Below, one piece after another: positions 34,228-42,775 of a stretch of 64,000 bases of DNA; positions within the stretch are counted from its first letter, which is position 1; each line of letters begins with the position of its first letter. Source of the DNA: Candidatus Limosilactobacillus excrementigallinarum (GTDB lineage Bacteria; Bacillota; Bacilli; Lactobacillales; Lactobacillaceae). A program made the translations under genes and the position numbers. The notes beneath the pieces are model-generated. The model was not told the DNA's origin. It did not search any database and saw only the letters and a list, made by a program, of their open reading frames with translations. The DNA lies in NCBI GenBank assembly GCA_019117445.1, contig DWZS01000032.1, positions 42,157 through 106,156 on the forward strand, in the 5' to 3' direction.

Positions 34228-34256
34228 TTGACACTAAATTTTGACCCGCATATAAT
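34228..34256 (+). promoter_or_regulatory. thrS promoter
   Basis: TTGACA, 17-base spacer, TATAAT: exact consensus. Confidence 0.92.
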
Positions 34257-34262
34257 CAGCAG

Positions 34263-34512
34263 TAATTAAAGGACAAGCCTTATTACCTCCCTATCCAGAG
34301 AGTGATTCAATTAGTGGAAGAATCATTAGTGATGGTAATGACGGTACCACCTTTATAACTTCCCTCCGAAATAAGGAGGAGCGGGTCGTGTCCGTTACTA
34401 CACCTTTGAGAGAATATTTAATAATATTCTGAAGATGGGTGGAACCACGCTGATTATGTTAACCAACGTCCCTGGGATCGTTAATTCGGTCCTGGGGGCG
34501 TTTTTTTATTTT
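34263..34512 (+). ncRNA. T-box riboswitch (threonine) upstream of thrS
   Basis: Leader of about 250 bases. The antiterminator T-box sequence GGGTGGAACCACGC lies at 34437-34450. Stem I contains an AGAGAG-type element near 34298 and a specifier region with ACC triplets (threonine) at 34346-34351. The intrinsic terminator at 34465-34508 (ACGTCCCTGGGATCG pairing with the TCGGTCCTGGGGGCGT arm, then T7) closes the leader. Binding of uncharged tRNA-Thr would favour the antiterminator and raise thrS expression. Confidence 0.95.
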
Positions 34513-34530
34513 TACAAAGGAGAGATTTAG

Positions 34531-36336
34531 ATGGCACAAGTTGCAGTAATGTCACCAAACGGTGAAGTTAATAAAATTGATAAGGACTCAGCAGAAAGTG
34601 CTGCGGCCCTTCGTCAAATGGCTGCTTTGATGTTAAAGGCAGTCTTGGCTGATAAGTATGACGGGATTCGTTTAGGTGATGCCGTCGCCGAAGACGATCA
34701 ATTCTGGGTTGACTCTGACAAGGACGATCAACAAGTTTCCGCAGATGAACTGGAAGGCTTAGAAGCAGATATTAAGAAACTGGCTAAGAACGACGCTAAG
34801 GTTGAATTCGTTGAACGTGACATCAACGACGCCCTCGTCGACGTTAAAGACGACAAGTTCTCAACCGAATTAATTAACGACCATGCTAAAGATGGCAAGG
34901 TCGCAATGTACAAGCTTGGCGACGCATATGCAGTTGCAGAAGCGCCAATTCTGGTTTACGGTGACGTAGTTAAAAACTTCAAGTTGCTTTCCGTTGCTGG
35001 TGCATATTGGAAGGGCATGTCATCTAACCCAATGCTTCAACGGATCTACGGGACTGCTTTCTATAAGAAGGATGACCTGGCCGAAGATCTCAAGAAGCGT
35101 CAAGAAGCTAAGGAACGTGACCACCGGGTAATTGGTAATCAATTGGATCTCTTCTTCGTTGATCCAAAAGTTGGTGCTGGTTTGCCATACTGGATGCCAA
35201 AGGGGGCCGCAATTCGGCGGACAATCGAACGCTACATCATTGACCGGGAAGTTGCGGACGGTTACGAACATGTTTACACCCCAGTATTAATGAATCTGGA
35301 TGCCTACAAGACTTCTGGTCACTGGGAACACTACCGTGACGACATGTTCCCACCAATGGACATGGGTGACGGTGAAATGCTCGAATTACGGCCAATGAAC
35401 TGCCCAAGCCACATCCAAGTTTACAAGCACCATCTTCGTTCATACCGTGACCTCCCACTACGGATTGCCGAATTAGGGATGATGCACCGTTACGAAAAGT
35501 CTGGTGCCCTTTCCGGTTTACAACGGGTGCGTGAAATGACGTTGAATGACGGTCACACCTTCGTTGCTCTTGATCAAATTCGTTCAGAATTTGCCAAGAT
35601 TTTGAAATTGATCATGAGTGTCTACAAAGACTTTGACATTACTGATTACAGCTTCCGACTTTCATTACGTGATCCAAAGAACGTCAAGAAGTACTACGCT
35701 AATGATGAAATGTGGGAAAAGTCCCAATCCATGCTGAAGCAAGCCATGGATGACTTAAACCTCGACTACTACGAAGCCGAAGGTGAAGCTGCATTCTACG
35801 GTCCAAAGCTAGATATTCAAACTAAGACGGCCCTTGGTAACGACGAAACGATGTCTACAATCCAATTGGACTTCATGCTTCCAGAACGGTTTGGCCTGAC
35901 TTATGTTGGTAAAGATGGCCAAGAACACATGCCAGTTATGATTCACCGTGGGGTAGTTGGAACTATGGAACGGTTCGTTGCCTACCTGACCGAAATTTAC
36001 AAGGGTGCCTTCCCTACTTGGTTAGCTCCTGAACAAGTCCACATTATCCCAGTTTCAGACGACAAGCATGGTGATTACGCTGACCAACTTGGTGCTGAAT
36101 TACGCGCCGCTAAGATTCGGGTCAACGTTGACCACCGGAACGAAAAGATGGGCTACAAGATTCGGGAAGCCCAAACTCAAAAAGTTCCATATACCTTAGT
36201 TGTTGGTGATGATGAAATGGCTAATGGTTCCGTTTCTGTTCGGAAATACGGTGAAAAGGAACAAAATAGCATGAGTAAGCAAGACTTTATGGATGAATTA
36301 CTTGCTGACATTGCTTCTTACTCCCGCGCTAAATAA
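34531..36336 (+). CDS. thrS: Threonyl-tRNA synthetase lacking TGS domain, editing site degenerate
   Basis: Class II synthetase of 601 aa, about 40 shorter than usual. The catalytic core is intact: zinc ligands Cys (RPMNCPSH), His (LNDGHTF) and His (PVMIHRG), motif 2 region [19 protein letters not shown] and motif 3 GTMERF, followed by a normal anticodon-binding domain. The N-terminal TGS domain is absent. The editing domain is present in outline (up to [12 protein letters not shown]) but the His-x3-His pair becomes RQMAALM and the Cys/His of CRGPH become AEAPI, so post-transfer editing of Ser-tRNA-Thr should be lost. Controlled by a threonine T-box; infC, a frequent neighbour of thrS, is not here, so a second canonical copy may exist. 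Confidence 0.93.
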   Translation: MAQVAVMSPNGEVNKIDKDSAESAAALRQMAALMLKAVLADKYDGIRLGDAVAEDDQFWVDSDKDDQQVSADELEGLEADIKKLAKNDAKVEFVERDINDALVDVKDDKFSTELINDHAKDGKVAMYKLGDAYAVAEAPILVYGDVVKNFKLLSVAGAYWKGMSSNPMLQRIYGTAFYKKDDLAEDLKKRQEAKERDHRVIGNQLDLFFVDPKVGAGLPYWMPKGAAIRRTIERYIIDREVADGYEHVYTPVLMNLDAYKTSGHWEHYRDDMFPPMDMGDGEMLELRPMNCPSHIQVYKHHLRSYRDLPLRIAELGMMHRYEKSGALSGLQRVREMTLNDGHTFVALDQIRSEFAKILKLIMSVYKDFDITDYSFRLSLRDPKNVKKYYANDEMWEKSQSMLKQAMDDLNLDYYEAEGEAAFYGPKLDIQTKTALGNDETMSTIQLDFMLPERFGLTYVGKDGQEHMPVMIHRGVVGTMERFVAYLTEIYKGAFPTWLAPEQVHIIPVSDDKHGDYADQLGAELRAAKIRVNVDHRNEKMGYKIREAQTQKVPYTLVVGDDEMANGSVSVRKYGEKEQNSMSKQDFMDELLADIASYSRAK

Positions 36337-36359
36337 TATTCGCTTTACTTGATAACAAC

Positions 36360-36388
36360 AAAACCGGTCTCGTGATGAGACCGGTTTT
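36360..36388. terminator. Bidirectional terminator
   Basis: AAAACCGGTCTC / GAGACCGGTTTT, perfect 12-bp stem between convergent thrS and LysE genes. Confidence 0.93.
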
Positions 36389-36390
36389 TG

Positions 36391-36406
36391 TGTTTCACGT
36401 GAAACT
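36391..36406. promoter_or_regulatory. parS-like site (15/16)
   Basis: TGTTTCACGTGAAACT, 15 of 16 bases of the consensus TGTTNCACGTGAAACA, between thrS and the LysE-type gene. Confidence 0.8.
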
Positions 36407-37018
36407 TTATAAGATCTGTCCAAAACCATTTATGATTAAAAAGCCACCATAGCCAAAAACGATGATGCCACTCACTAAGTTAATGCCAACCAAGAGCTTA
36501 GCCGGCATCCGATGACGCAAGAGATTAAACGCACTCGTCATCCCAAGATCCCACACGAATGACGATGTAATAACCCCAATAATAAAGAAAATACTCTCCG
36601 CGGTCGTTAACGTCCCCCGACTAGCCCCCAACATCATTGTTCCATCAATTAATGCTTGCGGGTTCGCCCAACTAACCACAATGGCTGTCATAATCGCTTG
36701 CAGTAAGGTAATCTGATGATCATCACTCGTTAGTGCCCGTTGGTTAGCGGAACGAATGATATTATAGCCAATATAGATAGTCAATGCACCACCCAAAAGC
36801 ATAACGCCCACTTTGATAAATTGGTTATGACTGATCAAAGCACCAATTCCGTAAAAGGCTGCAAAACAGAATAAGGCATCAAATAACCAAACAAAAAACG
36901 TGTACAGCAGTGCCCGTGATAATCGATACGATAGTCCATTATTGAACACATAGATATTTTGCATCCCGATGGGCGCCACAAACGCTAACCCAATTAATAA
37001 TCCTTGAAAATAGGCCAT
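36407..37018 (-). CDS. LysE/ArgO-family amino acid exporter
   Basis: Membrane exporter of 203 aa with about six segments. Start at 37018 (MAYFQGLLIGLAF) has AAAGGAG upstream; the extension to 37069 is rejected. Family signature AFVAPIGMQNIYVFNNGLS and the conserved VSWANPQALIDGT. LysE members export basic amino acids or, in LysE/YggA relatives, arginine. Monocistronic; a parS-like site touches its 3' end. Confidence 0.9.
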   Translation of the reverse strand: MAYFQGLLIGLAFVAPIGMQNIYVFNNGLSYRLSRALLYTFFVWLFDALFCFAAFYGIGALISHNQFIKVGVMLLGGALTIYIGYNIIRSANQRALTSDDHQITLLQAIMTAIVVSWANPQALIDGTMMLGASRGTLTTAESIFFIIGVITSSFVWDLGMTSAFNLLRHRMPAKLLVGINLVSGIIVFGYGGFLIINGFGQIL

Positions 37019-37132
37019 TGTATCGCTCCTTTCCTCTTTCATTTTAGTATATTTAGTATTTTTAAGCATTTATTTATTAAAACCACACATCAATTCCACT
37101 AAACGGGATATACTGTCATTAAGGAGGTTGAT

Positions 37133-38554
37133 ATGATGCGAAATTCAGCATGTACGTCCATCATGGTAGGAAAGCAGGCTTCCATTGATGGTTCCACATT
37201 TATTGCTCGGAACGAAGATCGGGTTAAAGCAGTTGAACCCAAACAATTTCTTATTCGCCCTGCTGTAACCGGCCGTCATGAGACTTACGTTTCCCCTTAT
37301 AATAAATTAACCGTGCCACTTCCTGAAAATGCAATGCGGTACAGTGCAACTCCTCATCTAGATCAAAGTATGGGGCCGAACGAGGAGGATGGCTTTAATG
37401 AAGCTAACGTTGGTGAAAGTGCCACCGAAAGTGTCTACGCTAATGGTCGCGTTCTTGCTTATGATCCATATATTAAAAATGGACTCGCCGAAGATTCCAT
37501 GACTACGCTAGTCCTTCCCTACATTCACTCTGCCCGTGAAGGAGTTGAATACCTCGGTAAATTAGTTGCAACCTATGGTTCTGCCGAAGGTAATGGGGTT
37601 CAATTTATCGACCAAAACGAAGTCTGGTATATGGAAATCGTTACTGGTCACCAATGGGTGGCGGTACGGATTCCTGACGATTGTTATGCAGTCGCTCCAA
37701 ACCAGGTTATGATTGAAAAAATCGATTTTAATGATCCAGATAACTACATGTGGGCCAGTGGTATTCGTGAATTTGTGACTGAACATAACCTCAATCCAGA
37801 TCCTGATCAATGGAATTTCCGACACATTTTTGGAACGCATACCCGTAAAGATCGGCATTATAATACACCTCGGCTTTGGTATGCCCAACGTTACCTCAGT
37901 CCTCAGACCGCTTCCCACCAACAACCTGAAGATATGGACATGCCATTCATCCGGAAAGCTGAACGAAAAATTGCCGTTGAAGATATCCAACATGTCTTAG
38001 GATCACACTTTAATGAAACCAAGTACGATCCAATCGGTGAAGGCGATCCAATCGATCGGCGCCGTTACCGGTCCATCTCACTTTCTCGGACTGCTCAATC
38101 ACATATCCTTCAGGTTCGGCCCCACGCTACGGGGACCCAAGCTATTCAATGGATTGCTTTTGGGATTCCAACTTTCTCAGCATATGTGCCATTCTTTACG
38201 AATGCTAATGATACAGATGAAAGCTACAAGAACGTTCCACAAACCATGGACTTCGACCACGCCTTCTGGTTAGACGAAGCGCTCGCAGAAATCGTTGAAG
38301 CCCATCTGACTGAATTTGCAGAAGATGACTTTGCGTTCATCAAGGAAATGCACTCTTGGACCCGACAAAAGATTCATGAAGTCGATCTCGCAAGTACCCA
38401 GAAGTCGGCCGATGAATTAACGGAATTCCTCACTCATCAAAACCATGAAATCGCCCAATATTGCAATCAGAAGACCCGTGAACTAATCTTTAAGTTACTC
38501 ACCAAGGGGACTGAATTATCTAAATTAACCTTTAAGATGGACCCGAATCTCTAG
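37133..38554 (+). CDS. pepD: C69-family dipeptidase
   Basis: Cytoplasmic dipeptidase (473 aa) of the Ntn-hydrolase type. The nucleophile is the Cys in RNSACTSIMVGK (residue 7), which in the family becomes the N-terminus after self-processing; IDGSTFIARNEDR follows as in lactobacillal PepDA. Two ATG codons (37133, 37136) follow AAGGAGG; either works. Other family stretches: NEANVGESATES and WYMEIVTGHQWVAVRIPDD. Role: release of amino acids from dipeptides. Monocistronic. Confidence 0.95.
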   Translation: MMRNSACTSIMVGKQASIDGSTFIARNEDRVKAVEPKQFLIRPAVTGRHETYVSPYNKLTVPLPENAMRYSATPHLDQSMGPNEEDGFNEANVGESATESVYANGRVLAYDPYIKNGLAEDSMTTLVLPYIHSAREGVEYLGKLVATYGSAEGNGVQFIDQNEVWYMEIVTGHQWVAVRIPDDCYAVAPNQVMIEKIDFNDPDNYMWASGIREFVTEHNLNPDPDQWNFRHIFGTHTRKDRHYNTPRLWYAQRYLSPQTASHQQPEDMDMPFIRKAERKIAVEDIQHVLGSHFNETKYDPIGEGDPIDRRRYRSISLSRTAQSHILQVRPHATGTQAIQWIAFGIPTFSAYVPFFTNANDTDESYKNVPQTMDFDHAFWLDEALAEIVEAHLTEFAEDDFAFIKEMHSWTRQKIHEVDLASTQKSADELTEFLTHQNHEIAQYCNQKTRELIFKLLTKGTELSKLTFKMDPNL

Positions 38555-38569
38555 AACAACAAGCCTTAG

Positions 38570-38601
38570 TTGCCTCACTTGAAAGAGCGAGGCAATTTTT
38601 T
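38570..38601 (+). terminator. Terminator after pepD
   Basis: TTGCCTC / GAGGCAA stem followed by six T. Confidence 0.85.
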
Positions 38602-38627
38602 CTTGCTATTTTTGTTATTTAGTTATA

Positions 38628-38649
38628 TAGTTAATTACACAAGTAACTA
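38628..38649. promoter_or_regulatory. Inverted repeat, candidate GntR operator
   Basis: TAGTTA-N10-TAACTA immediately upstream of the GntR/ABC operon, close to its ribosome site; a natural autoregulatory site. Confidence 0.5.
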
Positions 38650-38674
38650 ACCAACTAAGGAGGGATGATCTGAA

Positions 38675-39058
38675 ATGCACTTTGAATTTGACCAGTCTTC
38701 GCCAATCTATCAGCAATTAGCGGACCAGATGGAAGAAATGATCTTCTCTGGGCTCTTTCCAGAAGGCGACCAAGTTCCTTCCACCACGCAGCTATCACAA
38801 GAGTTACATATCAATCCAGCAACCGTGCTGAAAGGAATGAACATGCTAGTTGATCAGCAGTTATTAGAAAAGCGTCGTGGTCGCGGCATGTTCGTGACCG
38901 CTGGTGCACAGGAGAAAATCATGGAAAAACGTAAAGAAGGCTTTTATCAAAACTATGTTGCAAGTCTGATTCAAGAAGCAACCAAGCTCGGTATTACCGA
39001 AGATCACCTACTAACACTTATTCAACGGGGGTATCAAAATGGCAACACTCAAAATTAA
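38675..39058 (+). CDS. GntR-family regulator, YtrA subgroup
   Basis: Regulator of 127 aa, the short YtrA type with only the winged helix (SPIYQQLADQMEEMIFSGLFPEGDQVPSTTQLSQEL, INPATVLKGMNMLV, GRGMFVTAGA) and a small dimerisation tail. It starts a three-gene operon with an ABC ATPase, overlapping it by 20 bases, and a permease. YtrA-type operons respond to cell-wall antibiotics in relatives; that is family knowledge, not shown here. Confidence 0.92.
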   Translation: MHFEFDQSSPIYQQLADQMEEMIFSGLFPEGDQVPSTTQLSQELHINPATVLKGMNMLVDQQLLEKRRGRGMFVTAGAQEKIMEKRKEGFYQNYVASLIQEATKLGITEDHLLTLIQRGYQNGNTQN

Positions 39059-39902
39059 TCAACTTACGAAATGCTTTGGGAGACACACCATCCTGGACAA
39101 TCTGAATTTTACAATCGAAGCAAACAAAATCTATGGATTACTTGGCCGTAACGGTGCGGGAAAAAGTACCTTGCTAAACATCATTAATAACCGCAACTTT
39201 CCTACCGATGGTGAAGTCTTGCTTGATGATGCTTCGATTAACAATAATTCGGCTGCGCTTCAACAACTTTACTTAATGAGTGAAACAAACATGTACCCAA
39301 AACGCACCCGGGTTAGCGATATGTTCCGCCTTGCTGATGATGGTTATGGTCAATTCAACTTTGCACTAGCGCATCGCCTTACGAAAGCGTTTGGGGTTCA
39401 AGAAAAAGCTCACCTTAGTAATCTTTCAACCGGGTTGACTACAATTGCTAAGTTAATTACCGCGCTCTGTGTCAATGCAGATTTCATTTTTCTGGATGAG
39501 CCGACGCTCGGGTTAGATGCCGGACACCGGGAATTATTCTATCGTGAATTATTGAAGACCTACGAAGAACGGCCACGGACATTTGTCTTATCAACCCACC
39601 TCATTAGCGAAGTTCAGCCACTGGTTGAGCACGTCTGGATTCTTGATGATCATCAGTTCATCTGTAACGAGAACGTCGATGACTTACTAGCGAATGCATA
39701 CGCCATCAGTGGACCAGCAGAGTTAGTCGATGAATACACAACGGAACTAAAGGTCCTCGATCACCAAACGATCGGCAATATTAAAACCGTCTACGTTGTT
39801 CAACCACTTGATGAAACAAAAGTGATCCCTGATCGAGTTAAAATTGAACACATTGATTTACAAAAAGCCTTTATGGCTTTAACAAATGGGGAGGAGAATT
39901 AA
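39039..39902 (+). CDS. ABC transporter ATP-binding protein (YtrB-like), atypical signature
   Basis: ATPase of 287 aa. Walker A GRNGAGKST, Walker B FIFLDEPTLGLD and switch STHLISE are standard, but the ABC signature, normally LSGGQ, reads LSTGLTTIAK, as in the lineage of YtrA-linked ATPases whose signature drifted. The Q-loop region (LMSETNMYPK) is also unusual. A C-terminal extension of about 70 residues follows the nucleotide-binding domain. Start lies inside the end of the regulator gene, so translation is coupled. Partner: the following permease. Confidence 0.88.
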   Translation: MATLKINQLTKCFGRHTILDNLNFTIEANKIYGLLGRNGAGKSTLLNIINNRNFPTDGEVLLDDASINNNSAALQQLYLMSETNMYPKRTRVSDMFRLADDGYGQFNFALAHRLTKAFGVQEKAHLSNLSTGLTTIAKLITALCVNADFIFLDEPTLGLDAGHRELFYRELLKTYEERPRTFVLSTHLISEVQPLVEHVWILDDHQFICNENVDDLLANAYAISGPAELVDEYTTELKVLDHQTIGNIKTVYVVQPLDETKVIPDRVKIEHIDLQKAFMALTNGEEN

Positions 39903-39903
39903 A

Positions 39904-40578
39904 ATGAAAAAATTACCAATGGTCTATCGACAGTCAATGCGCTCTTACTTCATCGTTTTCGGTATTGCCCTCGCCACAGTTTTTGGCTTACAACTATTGA
40001 GCCTAATTTTCGCAGGCAGCCACATTGACCTCAACATCAATGATTTCATCAATGCTTTCAGTGGACAATTTATCGCCATTGCCTTTGGAATCTATGGACT
40101 CTTCTACTTAGTGGTCCCCTATCGCGAATTCAAACTCGGCATTCAAAATGGTCAAACTCGTTGGCAGATTTGGCTGAGTGACCTGCTGGGAATTGTTACG
40201 ATTACTCTAATCACTTTTATTATCTGGTTGATCAGTGTCGGATTCCAGCATCAGGATTGGTTAACCATTGCCGGCACACTGTTAATGATGCTCGACGGAA
40301 TTACCTTTTCCTATGCGATCGGTAGTGGTTTTGGCCTGCTACCACGCAAATGGAAAATCATTGTGGCAATTGCCTTACCAACTATTTTCATCTTTATCTT
40401 GATTCAAATCATTCGCTTGATGGTCAACCTGTGGCATCCAAGCGAGGCAACCCTGAACACTTTAGCAAATATTTTCAACTGGCAAGGTTCATGGGCGCTA
40501 TTTGGCCTGCTCTGGTTAGCAATCATGCTCGGTATCAGCTACCTGTTCACAATGCACCAACAATTACGGCGAGACTAG
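39904..40578 (+). CDS. ABC transporter permease, YtrC/ABC-2-like
   Basis: Membrane protein of 224 aa with six predicted segments (about 18-38, 55-75, 95-125, 130-150, 155-180, 195-220). Start at 39904 (MKKLPMVYRQ) follows GGGGAGGAG; the frame start at 39886 lies in that site. No conserved motif. Forms an exporter with the ATPase before it, one base away. Substrate unknown; the GntR context suggests defence against cell-envelope agents. Confidence 0.85.
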   Translation: MKKLPMVYRQSMRSYFIVFGIALATVFGLQLLSLIFAGSHIDLNINDFINAFSGQFIAIAFGIYGLFYLVVPYREFKLGIQNGQTRWQIWLSDLLGIVTITLITFIIWLISVGFQHQDWLTIAGTLLMMLDGITFSYAIGSGFGLLPRKWKIIVAIALPTIFIFILIQIIRLMVNLWHPSEATLNTLANIFNWQGSWALFGLLWLAIMLGISYLFTMHQQLRRD

Positions 40579-40606
40579 ACCGCTCGCATATTAAATACAA
40601 TTTCTT

Positions 40607-40635
40607 AAACTCGTCACTTAATGGCGAGTTTTTTT
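40607..40635 (+). terminator. Terminator after the GntR-ABC operon
   Basis: AAACTCG / CGAGTTT stem plus T run. Confidence 0.85.
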
Positions 40636-40675
40636 GTTCATAATGATCATTATCTGCTAGAATAGACACTGAATC

Positions 40676-40748
40676 GGGCCATTAGTTCAGTTGGGAGAAT
40701 GTCTGCTTCGCATGCAGGAGGTCGCGAGTTCGAATCTCGCATGGTCCA
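40676..40748 (+). tRNA. tRNA-Ala(CGC)
   Basis: Cloverleaf of 73 bases: acceptor GGGCCAT / ATGGTCC with the G3:U70 pair that identifies alanine tRNAs, D-arm with AGTTCAGTTGGGAGA, anticodon CGC at 40709-40711 in a CTGC..GCAG stem, and T-arm GTTCGAATC. The 3' CCA is not encoded. It stands alone, with a hairpin terminator downstream. Confidence 0.96.
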
Positions 40749-40760
40749 TTGGGAGTAAGG

Positions 40761-40796
40761 TCAACGTTTCTATTTTGATAGATACGTTGGCTTTTA
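40761..40796 (+). terminator. Hairpin terminator after tRNA-Ala
   Basis: TCAACGTTTCTAT / ATAGATACGTTGG stem followed by CTTTTAGTTT. Confidence 0.7.
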
Positions 40797-40823
40797 GTTT
40801 CTATACTAAGGAGTTGATTACTA

Positions 40824-41567
40824 ATGACTGAAGAACAATTAACAACGCCCCAAGTGGGTTCAAAACTGCGTCACCAAATTTTACGCATGCCCGCAGCCGT
40901 TAAAGAAGCAACCGGAATTTCAATCTACGGACGGGTTATTCGGAGCCTCATCTTTTCAACTGACCTCGCCATCATTAAAAATTGCGATGCTGATGCTGTC
41001 TTCGCCGTTTACCCATTTACACCACAGCAAGCAATTAGTAGAGCCATCATCGAGGCTGCTGATGTGCCTGTTTTTTGTGGCTGTGGTGGCGGTACCACCA
41101 AGGGGGTTCGCACCGTTTCGTTAGCTAAGGATGTTGAAAGTCAAGGTGCCTTAGCAGTTGTTTTAAATGCTCCCATCACCAATCTCAACTTACGCACCGT
41201 AACGCAGAACATTGATATTCCAACGGTGATTACAGTCGTGAGTCCCGATACGGACATTGACGCACGAATTCGCAACGGTGCGGCGATGATTAACGTTGCC
41301 GGTGGCAAAAATACTGCAGCCATTGTTGCTAAAATTCGGCAAACTCATCCTGACCTGCCAATTATCGCTAGCGGCGGTAAAACCGAAGAAAGTATTCAGG
41401 AAACCATCAAGGCTGGAGCAAACGCGATTACCTATACCCCACCAACCAGTGCTGAACTCTTCTCTTCCATGATGGATACTTATCGCGAACCAGCGGTCAA
41501 ACAAAAACTTGGCATCTCAATCCCCCGGCGCATTCAAAACAACCTCAAAAAGCATTTGCATAAATAG
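40824..41567 (+). CDS. TIM-barrel-like protein of unknown function
   Basis: Soluble protein of 247 aa with alternating beta-alpha pattern. The C-terminal half (LPIIASGGKTEESIQETIKAG, then ANAITYTPP) has the GG-x-K phosphate-binding shape of barrel enzymes such as KGPDC or PdxS/ThiG relatives, and the middle has VPVFCGCGGGTTKG. Homologues are often labelled hydrolase without evidence; I see no catalytic signature, so no reaction is assigned. RBS AAGGAGTT. Monocistronic behind tRNA-Ala. Confidence 0.78.
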   Translation: MTEEQLTTPQVGSKLRHQILRMPAAVKEATGISIYGRVIRSLIFSTDLAIIKNCDADAVFAVYPFTPQQAISRAIIEAADVPVFCGCGGGTTKGVRTVSLAKDVESQGALAVVLNAPITNLNLRTVTQNIDIPTVITVVSPDTDIDARIRNGAAMINVAGGKNTAAIVAKIRQTHPDLPIIASGGKTEESIQETIKAGANAITYTPPTSAELFSSMMDTYREPAVKQKLGISIPRRIQNNLKKHLHK

Positions 41568-41574
41568 ATAGTTT

Positions 41575-41612
41575 AAAGCCCCCGAATCGTCATTTGTGGT
41601 TCGGGGGCTTTT
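41575..41612. terminator. Bidirectional terminator
   Basis: AAAGCCCCCGAA / TTCGGGGGCTTT stem between the barrel gene and the convergent AraC gene. Confidence 0.92.
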
Positions 41613-41619
41613 GATTACT

Positions 41620-42594
41620 CTAATTCAGCTCTCCATGGTGATTTTTCCGAAAAGTAGTCGGTGTTATTCCTAAGCGATTTTTAAATAAACGAAATAGCGA
41701 TGATGCGTTTTGATACCCTAAGTGCTCAGCAATTTTGTCAGTTGTCCAGTTCGTATCTAACAATAAGCTTTCGGCCGTTAATAGCCGTTTGCGGTCTAAT
41801 AATTCGCCAAATGACATTCCGGTACTCTGTTTAAGCTTATTTCCCAGGTAATTTTTATTGTAATTAAATTTTTGACTGACCTCATCTAATGAAACCTCAC
41901 CAAAGTGCTGGTTAATATACTCCATAACATCATTAATGGTCCGGTCGGGCGTATTCAAGACATTCATATGCATGACTTGCGGATCGGGCAAACAGCTTAA
42001 CGCTGCCTTCATTAATAACTGACTCGTTTCACATGGGCGAATATCAGCTAAAACGTAATACATCAACTCTTCCCAAATTACAATTCCTTCCGGAGCTTTA
42101 TTTAAATCATAAATTAAATAATTATCATGATTTGCCCGTTGAGTTAGTGCATTATACATAAAACGAATTAAACCACCATTGGCTGGTTTAATATCGCTAA
42201 TAAATCCAGTGGGTAAATTATCAATATCCAATAATACGTTTACTAGTAAATCATTGGTCCCCATGTATCCATACCGTTGGATCAGGGAACGATCCATCAC
42301 CAGTAATTCACCAGGCTTTAGCGTATATTCATGACCATTTAACTGCTGAATTGATCGTCCGGAAAACTGATAATTAAATTCAATAAAACTGTGTGTATGC
42401 GCTGGCATATAGGAATAGCGATGCTGCTTCGTAACACTGACCCACGAATTCTTAAAAAAGTCACTCCGCGGTATCTTGGGAATAATCCCCGGGCCATAGC
42501 CAAGCCCCATATAATTAACGTTTTTACCCCGATTGAGTCGCTGCTGAATTTCAATTTGATCTTCCTGAAGAAGTAATGATCTTAATTTTTCCAT
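41620..42594 (-). CDS. AraC-family regulator of the rhamnoside operon
   Basis: Protein of 324 aa. The N-terminal cupin-like sensor (MPAHTHSFIEFNYQFSG, then YTLKPGELLVMD) is typical of sugar-sensing AraC proteins. The C-terminal double HTH occupies about 215-320, with VSLDEVSQKFNYNKNYLGNKLKQSTG and DKIAEHLGYQNASSLFRLFKN. It is divergent from the MFS/GH78 operon with a 181-base shared promoter region, so it is probably its activator, responding to rhamnose or a rhamnoside. Confidence 0.92.
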   Translation of the reverse strand: MEKLRSLLLQEDQIEIQQRLNRGKNVNYMGLGYGPGIIPKIPRSDFFKNSWVSVTKQHRYSYMPAHTHSFIEFNYQFSGRSIQQLNGHEYTLKPGELLVMDRSLIQRYGYMGTNDLLVNVLLDIDNLPTGFISDIKPANGGLIRFMYNALTQRANHDNYLIYDLNKAPEGIVIWEELMYYVLADIRPCETSQLLMKAALSCLPDPQVMHMNVLNTPDRTINDVMEYINQHFGEVSLDEVSQKFNYNKNYLGNKLKQSTGMSFGELLDRKRLLTAESLLLDTNWTTDKIAEHLGYQNASSLFRLFKNRLGITPTTFRKNHHGELN

Positions 42595-42699
42595 ACCAAT
42601 TCCAACTTTTTAATTATTAAACATTTGAATCGCTGTTACATCAGCAATTATAGTTTGTGATCATGTAATCTTGCAACTAAACCACTCAGCTTTTGATAT

Positions 42700-42713
42700 T
42701 GTAAGCGCTAACA
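42700..42713. promoter_or_regulatory. cre site (CcpA) of the rhamnoside operon
   Basis: TGTAAGCGCTAACA matches the catabolite-responsive element consensus TGWAARCGYTWWCA at every position, 62 bases before the first MFS start codon, pointing to glucose repression. Confidence 0.8.
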
Positions 42714-42775
42714 ACAAATCATAAAGTAGATACTGGAATTATCTTTTAAGTATTTTAGATTGAGAGGCAATTATA

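Noticed and set aside
41839-41852. Fifth Noc-like site ATTTCCCAGGTAAT
   Set aside because: Two mismatches break the palindrome; chance occurrence is likely.
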